From JBBSOK01 sp038259825 (GTDB lineage: Bacteria; Bacteroidota; Bacteroidia; Flavobacteriales; Flavobacteriaceae), in assembly GCA_038259825.1 (NCBI GenBank), contig JBBSOK010000086.1, positions 1-12,404 on the forward strand: DNA of 12,404 bases. The letters are read 5' to 3'. This document shows, piece by piece, positions 7,164 to 12,404 of this stretch. The notes beneath the pieces were generated by a model that saw only the letters and a list, made by a program, of their open reading frames with translations, had not been told where the DNA came from and ran no database searches. The first letter of the stretch is position 1, and every line of letters starts with the position of its first letter. Both the position numbers and the translations under genes were made by a program.

Positions 7164-9947
7164 TCAAAATTTAAAATTATACGTTATAGTTGGTACCGGC
7201 ACTGAAAATATTGAACTTTGAAAAGCCTTTACTTGCCCATTTTCCACAACAAAAAATACTGAATATGGATTATTTCTGCCCAAAACATTATAAACTGAAA
7301 TAGTCCAAAAACTATGTGCCAATTTTTTCAATTTATGATTGCCTTCAATATTTAAGCTTAAATCCAAACGATAATAATCTGGAATTCTAAAGGCATTACG
7401 ATCACTATAGGTAACAAATTCTGAATTATTTATTACAAAACTTCCCGTAGGATACGTAATTGGCCTTCCTGTTTGGTACGCAAAATTTCCTGATAAGCTA
7501 AAACGTTGCGTAAGTTTATAATTAGCAATTATATTAAAATCGTGCGGTTTGTCGTAATTAGATGGGAAAAAATCTCCATTGTTCACCTTATCTTCAGGAA
7601 ATGGGCTGTCCAACTTAAGCAATGCTCGAGAATATGTGTATGATAGCCAACCATTAAATTTTCCTTTATTCTTTTTTAGCAAAACCTCTACTCCATAAGC
7701 TTTTCCTTCGCCTTGTAAGAGTTCAGTTTCTACATTATCGTTTAATAAAAGGTTTGCTCCCGTTTTAAAATCAAGAATATTTTTAGACTTTTTATAATAA
7801 CCTTCGAGGCTTAGCTCATACATATCATTCTCAAGATTTTTATAAAAACCTAAACTGTATTGGGAAGCTCTTTCTGGCTCAATATTAAAATCTGAAAGTT
7901 TATAAGTATCCGTTGGCGCAACGGTTGTGTTATTACTTAATGTGTGAATGTATTGATAGGCATTGTTATAGCCTGCTTTTACAGAAAATGTTGGTGTAAA
8001 AGAATATCGAAAAGAAACCCTTGCTTCTGGACCAGCATATGTTTTGATGTTTTCATTATTTCCGAAGTTTAAACTATCAATGACAGTTGCATCAGTTATT
8101 GGCAAACCATCTGCATATTGCCTTTGGTTGGCAGGTCCTAAAGCACTAAAGAATGACAAACGGAAGCCTGCATTTACCTGAAATTTATCCGATACTTTAA
8201 ATTCATCTTCTAAAAAGATTCCTCCTTCAAAAGCCTTTTCTTTCGGAATAGTTCTATTTAAAACAATGCTTTCAGGGTTTTTTGGCTTTATAGTGCCTGG
8301 TTCAACATTGTATAATTTGCCTTGAATACCATAATTAAAAGCATTCTTTTTATTGATTTTAGTATCAAATTTTAGTTTAAGCTGGCTTTCATTTATTTTA
8401 TAACCTAAATCGAAATCTGTATTGGTTTGGCCGTCAAAATCTATATTAAAGTTATATTGACTGTTTGATATTATGAGTGTAGACTTCGTATTATCACTAA
8501 AACGATGATTGTAAGCTAATGAAAATAAACTGTTACTGTAACTAAAAATAGAATCTGATGTAATGCGGTATTTATCTTTGCTGTAATAAGCTGTTGCTTT
8601 TATATCGTTATTATCATTGATTTTATAATTATATTTTACAATTGCATCATAAAATGAAGCATTACTATTTTTTAAAGATTCTTCATCAAGTAACTTTAAA
8701 ATATAATCTGAATAGGTTGCTCTCGCACCAATCATAATTGCGGCTTTATCTTTGCTTAGTGGCACCTCGAGAGCTAAGTTTCCAGTTACTGGACCAACGG
8801 AACCTTCTCCTGAAAATTTTTGTGTATTGGCATCGCGCGTTTTTAAATCGAAAACTGAAGATAGACGGCCGCCGTATTCTGCCGGAATACTACCTTTATA
8901 AATATCTACGCTTCCAGTTGTGAATGGATTAATAGCAGAAAAAATTCCAAAAAAGTGTGATGGATTATAAATAACGGCATCATCCAATAAAATAAGATTT
9001 TGATCTTCCTTACCGCCACGAACATTAAAACCGGTTGCACCTTCACCTGCTTTTGAAATTCCCGGTAATAATGCAGCTACCTTCAAAATATCCCGTTCTC
9101 CCAAAACAAGTGGAATATTTTTAATAGCTTTTACATCAATTGTTTCGGCACCTGTTTTGGCGTCCTCCACATTTTTATTTCTATCTGCAGCAATTAACAC
9201 CTCCCCTAATTGCTCATAATCTTCATTTATACTGAAATTGAGCGTGCCATTATTATAAAGAACAATACGTTTGGTAACGCTTTCCATTCCTAATAATTTA
9301 AAATCTACCAAATTTGTGCCACTTGGTAGTGTAATTTTATAGTTTCCTTGATCATCCGTTGTAGTGCCAACAGTACTATTTGTATTTAAAACAACAGCAA
9401 GGTTTGTTAAAGGTTGGCCCGTTACGGCATTTCTTAAATTACCACTTAATATGTATGTTCTTTGCCTATTGTCGGTTTCCTTACCAATTCTAATTGTTTG
9501 AACAAACTTTCGCTTTTTGGGATTTTCCTTTTGATAGAAAACAGGCGCTACATTTTGATTTTTAGGCTTTGTTATTTGCGCAACAACCGAATCTTTCCTT
9601 GGAAAAAAACCTTCAGGAAGCTCGTTATAAATTATACTGTTTTGTGTAATTATTACTTTGTCATCGTCTGTTATATAGAAATTTAAAAGTGTGTTTTTGA
9701 AAATAGATTCTAAAACTACTGAAACTGTCTGATCATTGAACTCTCCATCTACTTTAGTATCAACAAACCATTCATCCAGATAGAAAAAGCGATAGTTGGT
9801 TTTATCCTCAAAAGTACGTATTGCGTCTTTCAAAGGTGTATTTTCAAATTGGAAAGTATACGTTAAAGTCTCTTGAGCAAATGATGCGCTAATTGAAAAA
9901 ACAAACAATATTAGAAAAATAGAATGCCTTGTCTTTATTTTAATCAT
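7164..9947 (-). CDS. SusC-like TonB-dependent outer-membrane receptor with STN domain
   Basis: This 927-residue receptor is predicted to import an unknown ligand across the outer membrane using TonB/ExbBD energy. Order of parts: signal peptide 1-24 (ASFA|Q); STN domain about 28-105 (LKDAIRTFEDKTNYRFFYLDEWF...VIITQN), a signalling or interaction module; a linker; a carboxypeptidase-regulatory-like beta-sandwich about 164-253 (GQPLTNLAVVLNTN...TTDDQGNYKITLPSG); plug about 262-372, with FNVRGG at 307-312, LILLDDAVIYNPSHFFGIFSAINP and GSIPAEYGGRLSSVFDLKTRD; then a barrel to the C-terminal phenylalanine (NFKF). The length suits an STN-bearing receptor. The ATG shares the bases ATGA with the stop of the upstream gene, so translation is probably coupled. 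No FecR or ECF sigma gene adjoins it, so the STN domain has no local partner. The ligand cannot be inferred. Confidence 0.93.
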   Translation of the reverse strand: MIKIKTRHSIFLILFVFSISASFAQETLTYTFQFENTPLKDAIRTFEDKTNYRFFYLDEWFVDTKVDGEFNDQTVSVVLESIFKNTLLNFYITDDDKVIITQNSIIYNELPEGFFPRKDSVVAQITKPKNQNVAPVFYQKENPKKRKFVQTIRIGKETDNRQRTYILSGNLRNAVTGQPLTNLAVVLNTNSTVGTTTDDQGNYKITLPSGTNLVDFKLLGMESVTKRIVLYNNGTLNFSINEDYEQLGEVLIAADRNKNVEDAKTGAETIDVKAIKNIPLVLGERDILKVAALLPGISKAGEGATGFNVRGGKEDQNLILLDDAVIYNPSHFFGIFSAINPFTTGSVDIYKGSIPAEYGGRLSSVFDLKTRDANTQKFSGEGSVGPVTGNLALEVPLSKDKAAIMIGARATYSDYILKLLDEESLKNSNASFYDAIVKYNYKINDNNDIKATAYYSKDKYRITSDSIFSYSNSLFSLAYNHRFSDNTKSTLIISNSQYNFNIDFDGQTNTDFDLGYKINESQLKLKFDTKINKKNAFNYGIQGKLYNVEPGTIKPKNPESIVLNRTIPKEKAFEGGIFLEDEFKVSDKFQVNAGFRLSFFSALGPANQRQYADGLPITDATVIDSLNFGNNENIKTYAGPEARVSFRYSFTPTFSVKAGYNNAYQYIHTLSNNTTVAPTDTYKLSDFNIEPERASQYSLGFYKNLENDMYELSLEGYYKKSKNILDFKTGANLLLNDNVETELLQGEGKAYGVEVLLKKNKGKFNGWLSYTYSRALLKLDSPFPEDKVNNGDFFPSNYDKPHDFNIIANYKLTQRFSLSGNFAYQTGRPITYPTGSFVINNSEFVTYSDRNAFRIPDYYRLDLSLNIEGNHKLKKLAHSFWTISVYNVLGRNNPYSVFFVVENGQVKAFQSSIFSVPVPTITYNFKF

Positions 9948-10666
9948 AATCCGTTGGATAGTAAGCTATTTATTTTATTTGAAATGGTTACAACTTCAAT
10001 ATCTGGATTATTTTTTGCCATATTTTTATTTATTTCTATTTGTCTTATTTCAGTTTTAAATTGAGGAAAAATATCAATGAAATCTTGTTTTCTTTTAACC
10101 TCATATATAAAATCGTTAAATAATAAGGTATATTTAGGCTTATTCCATTTGTATTCAAAAAACAACGATTTATTTTTTATTTTAGATAATTTTTCTTTAC
10201 TCAGTTTCTTAAAAAGGCGAAGATTTTTTGCGTCCAAAATTAATTCTGAAAACCCGAGAGCGGGAATTTCACCACTTAAATTTTTGTTTTTAATTTGAAT
10301 GAATTTCCTAATATCAATTGAAAAAGAATCAATTTTAGCAGCGAATATTTCAAATACTTTTTTGCCAGAATTCTGTCCGATATTCACGATAACCTTGTCA
10401 TCGTAAACATTGTATTTTAGAGCAACATCATAATACGTTTGTCCATTGTAGCTTATAAAACCAGTAGAAAAATTATCGGGATATAAAAACTTAGTGAAGC
10501 CGTTTATACCCTTTTCAAATTCTATATATTCTATTCCTGAGAAGAGTCCAGTATTTTCAATACCAACTTGTTTATCAAACCAATTATATTCATTTTGATT
10601 GTTTTGTGCCAAAAGCGTTAAGGGCAAAAATAAGATTATTATAAAAGAAATAATTGAGTTCTTCAT
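9944..10666 (-). CDS. Secreted protein of unknown family, first gene of the receptor operon
   Basis: I do not assign this 240-residue protein to a named family. It has a strong signal peptide (residues 1-20, SIISFIIILFLPLTLLA before QNN). The mature part begins with NEYNWFDKQVGIENTGLFSGIEY. At residues 68-96 it holds the block TGFISYNGQTYYDVALKYNVYDDKVIVNI, a motif style I associate with small exported Bacteroidota proteins that form beta structure (from memory, not a search). The second half is rich in Lys and Asn, with alternating hydrophobic strands (FFEYKWNKPKYTLLFNDFIYEVK). There is no lipobox and no cysteine. Its stop overlaps the receptor ATG by four bases, so the two are very likely co-translated and functionally linked. 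A -7-like element lies 14 bases upstream of its start. A periplasmic or surface accessory to the receptor is the simplest guess. Confidence 0.85.
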   Translation of the reverse strand: MKNSIISFIIILFLPLTLLAQNNQNEYNWFDKQVGIENTGLFSGIEYIEFEKGINGFTKFLYPDNFSTGFISYNGQTYYDVALKYNVYDDKVIVNIGQNSGKKVFEIFAAKIDSFSIDIRKFIQIKNKNLSGEIPALGFSELILDAKNLRLFKKLSKEKLSKIKNKSLFFEYKWNKPKYTLLFNDFIYEVKRKQDFIDIFPQFKTEIRQIEINKNMAKNNPDIEVVTISNKINSLLSNGL

Positions 10667-10679
10667 TTAGTAAAAGTAC

Positions 10680-10687
10680 CAAAGTTA
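10680..10687 (-). promoter_or_regulatory. Predicted -7 element of the receptor operon promoter
   Basis: On the minus strand, TAACTTTG at 10687-10680 is an exact match to TAnnTTTG. Transcription would start near 10673-10674, leaving a leader of fewer than 10 bases before the ATG at 10666. No TTG lies at the normal -33 distance; the nearest is only 9 bases upstream. The promoter may therefore be weak or need an activator. No other candidate precedes the four-gene operon. Confidence 0.4.
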
Positions 10688-10852
10688 AAATACTATCAAT
10701 AAATCTGGTGTTAAATATAGAGTGAAAACCGCCAGTTCTCCTGATCAACACTTTAAAGATATGATTTTAAGACAATTGAAAAAGTTTTTAAACCTCTCTC
10801 AACCAAATATATTTTACCCAATAAATTTCCAATGAAATTTTGCGCAAAAACC

Positions 10853-10882
10853 TTTGTAATTAAAGTAAAAGTTTTAAATTTG
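10853..10882 (+). promoter_or_regulatory. Predicted promoter of the tRNA-Gly/tRNA-Leu operon
   Basis: TTTG at 10853-10856 and TAAATTTG at 10875-10882 match both parts of the Bacteroidota promoter exactly, with 18 bases between them. The start of transcription would be near 10888, about 30 bases before the tRNA-Gly. This is the best promoter match in the window. It lies in the 252-bp gap 10667-10918, which otherwise shows only low-complexity AT-rich DNA and a short unsupported open frame. Confidence 0.6.
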
Positions 10883-10918
10883 CTCCCGCTTAAATTGGTA
10901 AGTGAAGTTCTTAATAAT

Positions 10919-10991
10919 GCGAAAATAGCTCAGTTGGTAGAGCGCCACCTTGCCAAGGTGGAGGTCGCGGGTTCGAATCCCGTTTTTCGCT
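10919..10991 (+). tRNA. tRNA-Gly (anticodon GCC)
   Basis: A complete 73-base cloverleaf. The acceptor stem GCGAAAA pairs with TTTTCGC. The D arm is GCTC/GAGC around AGTTGGTA. The anticodon stem CCACC/GGTGG holds the loop TTGCCAA, so the anticodon is GCC. The T arm is GCGGG/CCCGT around TTCGAAT, with one G-T closing pair. The discriminator base is T, as normal for bacterial tRNA-Gly. The 3' CCA is not encoded and would be added enzymatically. It is followed 67 bases later by tRNA-Leu in the same transcript. Confidence 0.97.
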
Positions 10992-11058
10992 CAACACTGA
11001 TGTCGATTTAAGGTCTGCATTCTTTGTTAAATGTCGGATTGTAACAACAATCTTAGGA

Positions 11059-11142
11059 GCTCGAGTGGTGGAATTGGTAGACACGCCGGACTTAAAATCC
11101 TGTGCTCTTTGGGGCGTGCGGGTTCAAGTCCCGCCTCGAGTA
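11059..11142 (+). tRNA. tRNA-Leu (anticodon UAA)
   Basis: A complete 84-base class II tRNA. The acceptor stem GCTCGAG pairs with CTCGAGT, with a G-T first pair. The D arm is GTG/CAC. The anticodon loop CTTAAAA gives anticodon TAA (UAA). The long variable arm GCTC-TTTG-GGGC is typical of leucine tRNA. The T arm is GCGGG/CCCGC around TTCAAGT, and the discriminator is A, as leucyl-tRNA synthetase expects. The anticodon stem CCGGA/TCCTG has one C-T mismatch at the second pair. CCA is not encoded. Confidence 0.97.
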
Positions 11143-11144
11143 CG

Positions 11145-11175
11145 AAAAACCTCGCTATTTTTAGCGGGGTTTTTT
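11145..11175 (+). terminator. Intrinsic terminator of the tRNA operon
   Basis: Three bases after tRNA-Leu, AAAACCTCGCTA (11146-11157) pairs with TAGCGGGGTTTT (11162-11173) through 12 pairs with one T-G wobble, around a TTTT loop. A run of six T (11170-11175) follows. This is a strong factor-independent terminator pointing rightward. Confidence 0.9.
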
Positions 11176-11215
11176 CATTTTTAAAAATGAAATTTAGATT
11201 ATTCCTATAATTGAA

Positions 11216-11254
11216 AACAAAAAAATCCCGTTAAAACTAAGTTTTAACGGGATT
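11216..11254 (-). terminator. Intrinsic terminator of the acidic lipoprotein gene
   Basis: AATCCCGTTAAAAC (11224-11237) and GTTTTAACGGGATT (11241-11254) form a perfect 14-bp inverted repeat with a three-base loop. Read on the minus strand it lies about 20 bases after the lipoprotein stop and is followed by a T-rich tract (GGGATTTTTTTG). It stands back to back with the tRNA terminator and would also block rightward leakage, though the T tract on that side is poor. Confidence 0.88.
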
Positions 11255-11275
11255 CAATTTTAAAAGAAGATTTTA

Positions 11276-11515
11276 TTATTGGTTATCGTCTGTACCGTTA
11301 ACTTCTTCTTTAACTTCTTGTGCTGCGTTGTCGATAGCATCTCCAGTTTCTTCTGCTGCATTTTCTACTGCATCACCAGCGTCATCCATAGCATCACCCA
11401 TATCGTCTGCTGCTTGTTCCATTTCTTCGTTTGCTTCTTCAGTTTTTGTGTCTCTACAAGAGTAAACAGAGAATACTAAAGCTATAGCTGCGAAAGATAA
11501 AAATACTTTTTTCAT
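11276..11515 (-). CDS. Small acidic alanine-rich lipoprotein with GDA repeats
   Basis: This 79-residue protein begins with a short lipoprotein signal (MKKVFLSFAAIALVFSVYSC), with the lipobox cysteine at C20. The mature 60 residues are almost entirely Ala, Asp, Glu, Asn, Gly and Thr, are highly acidic, and should form amphipathic helix. A repeat is visible: GDAMDDA at 40-46, GDAVENA at 47-53 and GDAIDNA at 58-64. An in-frame ATG 84 bases further upstream (11599) exists, but it would bury the signal peptide and overlap the next gene, so I use the ATG at 11515. The gene has its own exact -7 element and its own terminator, so it is a single-gene unit. Such small lipoproteins are common in Flavobacteriaceae and are often of unknown role; an envelope or stress function is only a guess. 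Confidence 0.85.
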   Translation of the reverse strand: MKKVFLSFAAIALVFSVYSCRDTKTEEANEEMEQAADDMGDAMDDAGDAVENAAEETGDAIDNAAQEVKEEVNGTDDNQ

Positions 11516-11546
11516 TGTTGATTTATTTATAGTGTTAATTAGGGCG

Positions 11547-11554
11547 CAAATGTA
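11547..11554 (-). promoter_or_regulatory. Predicted -7 element of the lipoprotein promoter
   Basis: On the minus strand TACATTTG (11554-11547) matches TAnnTTTG exactly. It begins 3 bases after the stop codon of the upstream DUF4130 gene. Transcription would start near 11541, giving a leader of about 25 bases. At the -33 position there is GTG in place of TTG, inside the coding end of the upstream gene. Confidence 0.5.
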
Positions 11555-11556
11555 AT

Positions 11557-12333
11557 TTATTTTTTTAATATCACACTTTTTTCGGATAAATATTTCCAAT
11601 ATCTTTTTGGGACGTGTCTTGTATGTAACTTATTGTTAATGCGAGCTTTAATGTTTGTGCTCTCAAAGTAAGTTGACCACAATTGTTGAAACTCCAATTC
11701 AGACAAGGTAAAAACTGAATCAGGCGAATCAAAAATTATACTTTTTTCTACCATTTCCAGACTTACAATTTCAACCGTTTCAAGATTATAAAAAATGCCG
11801 TAATTGCGTTTAATATCATATATAAACCATTTTTGATCGGCATATCTTCCTTTAAAATGGGCGATATTTAATGGCAACGTATTAAAATCTGGCTCAATAG
11901 TCGCAAAATATACATTGTCTTTTGTTTGACGAAATCTAACAAAAGCATCCATCCTATGTTTTTCCCGTCCTACCATTTTTGCCAATTTCGAAAGATTTAA
12001 AATTCTCGGTTCAGAAAAATCTATTGCATCTTTCATTTTATCTTGAAGTATCTGCTGAATAAAAAACAACATGTCATTCTCCACACCGTAAGCTTCACTT
12101 AGAAAAGCTTTGTACAATAATGTCCTGGCAGTTTTAGATCTTTTACCTATACCTTTCCAAACCCTATCCGAATGTTCTTCATTTGTTGCTACTTCAACAA
12201 TTTCATCAAAAAAATTATTTGTTGATGTATTATTCGATTCTATTGAAACATTATCTAGGCCATATTCATATGAATAAAACACACAGCTCAAAAAACCTTC
12301 AAAAGAACCATCATAAACTAAGATTTTAAACAT
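11557..12333 (-). CDS. TIGR03915/DUF4130 family putative DNA metabolism protein
   Basis: This 258-residue protein matches the pattern of the TIGR03915 family (C-terminal DUF4130). The N-terminal part opens with ILVYDGSFEGFLSCVFYSYE, a hallmark of the family. The DUF4130 part, about residues 85-250, carries VGREKHRMDAFVRF (121-134), then ATIEPDFNTLPLNIAHFKGRYADQKWFIYDIKRNYGIFY (about 144-182), and ends with HTRHVPKRYWKYL. The family is known to occur next to a radical-SAM protein of the TIGR03916 type (putative DNA modification/repair), and in some species is fused to a uracil-DNA glycosylase-like domain. This copy is unfused, and its ATG at 12333 is only 71 bases from the window edge, so any upstream partner is out of view. 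The reaction is not established; a role in DNA repair is inferred from these associations. It is cytosolic, with no signal peptide. Confidence 0.85.
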   Translation of the reverse strand: MFKILVYDGSFEGFLSCVFYSYEYGLDNVSIESNNTSTNNFFDEIVEVATNEEHSDRVWKGIGKRSKTARTLLYKAFLSEAYGVENDMLFFIQQILQDKMKDAIDFSEPRILNLSKLAKMVGREKHRMDAFVRFRQTKDNVYFATIEPDFNTLPLNIAHFKGRYADQKWFIYDIKRNYGIFYNLETVEIVSLEMVEKSIIFDSPDSVFTLSELEFQQLWSTYFESTNIKARINNKLHTRHVPKRYWKYLSEKSVILKK

Positions 12334-12355
12334 ATTTACTATTGATTTCGATTTT

Positions 12356-12388
12356 CAAATTAAATAGCGATAGGCAAGTTGCTGTCAA
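12356..12388 (-). promoter_or_regulatory. Possible promoter of the DUF4130 gene
   Basis: On the minus strand, TTG at 12388-12386 is followed after 22 bases by TTAATTTG at 12363-12356, one mismatch from TAnnTTTG. The start of transcription would be near 12350, with a leader of about 17 bases. If real, this gene can be expressed without an upstream partner gene. Confidence 0.35.
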
Positions 12389-12404
12389 ATAAATTTAATT
12401 GCGA

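Noticed and set aside
7162..7167. TTG start for the DUF4249 lipoprotein giving two extra residues
   Set aside because: Two ATG codons follow directly (7161 and 7158) and give a normal lipoprotein signal. TTG is less likely, though it cannot be excluded because it would give a stop-start overlap.
10686..10835. Short plus-strand open frame of about 49 codons (an ATG at 10761 gives 24 residues) in the gap before the tRNAs
   Set aside because: No ribosome binding site or recognisable similarity, and a low-complexity AT-rich composition. The length is expected by chance.
10919..11142. tRNA genes as an integration site for a mobile element
   Set aside because: No integrase, no repeated copy of either tRNA 3' end within the window, and no shift in composition beside them.
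11279..11479. Cysteine-rich plus-strand open frame that might look like a small Cys-rich peptide
   Set aside because: It is antisense to the lipoprotein repeat; the cysteines come from the complement of its Ala/Asp/Glu codons.
11516..11599. Upstream extension of the acidic lipoprotein to an in-frame ATG at 11599 (28 more residues)
   Set aside because: It would place the lipoprotein signal peptide internally and overlap the DUF4130 gene by 43 bases. The exact -7 element at 11547-11554 lies inside it, and the ATG at 11515 gives a standard signal peptide.

Overview
The window looks like ordinary chromosomal DNA of a member of the Flavobacteriaceae (Bacteroidota). It is AT-rich. It carries a SusC-like TonB-dependent receptor with STN and carboxypeptidase-regulatory-like N-terminal domains and a DUF4249 lipoprotein. 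Its recognisable promoters are of the Bacteroidota type (TTG about 20 bases before TAnnTTTG) and its ribosome binding sites are weak. The genus cannot be fixed from the sequence alone.

Left part (1-4114), housekeeping genes. The 3' part of a deoxynucleoside kinase gene enters from the left edge and runs tail to tail into a SpoU/TrmH-family RNA methyltransferase gene; the two stop codons overlap in the four bases CTAA. Divergent from the methyltransferase is a complete mutS (mismatch recognition, ATPase and clamp-binding motifs all present). It converges, 3 bp away, on a small secreted protein of unknown function.

Middle part (4180-10666), one tightly packed minus-strand operon of four envelope genes. 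In order of transcription they are: a secreted 240-residue protein of unknown family, a 927-residue TonB-dependent receptor, a DUF4249 lipoprotein, and a 585-residue secreted protein. The last combines macroglobulin-like (MG2-type) segments with a TonB-plug-like segment but has no beta-barrel. The genes overlap or lie within a few bases of each other. They probably form one outer-membrane uptake or sensing machine whose ligand cannot be read from the sequence. No ECF sigma factor or FecR-type anti-sigma gene lies next to it, despite the STN domain.

Right part (10853-12404). A tRNA-Gly(GCC) / tRNA-Leu(UAA) pair has a good promoter and a strong intrinsic terminator. A back-to-back terminator then closes a small gene for an acidic, alanine-rich lipoprotein with a GDA-type repeat; this gene has its own promoter. 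At the right edge lies a TIGR03915/DUF4130 putative DNA-metabolism gene. Its usual partner, a radical-SAM putative DNA repair/modification protein, is not in the window and may lie just beyond it.

I found no mobile element, CRISPR array or phage. The parts most likely to be undescribed are the barrel-less plug/MG2 protein and the first gene of the receptor operon.
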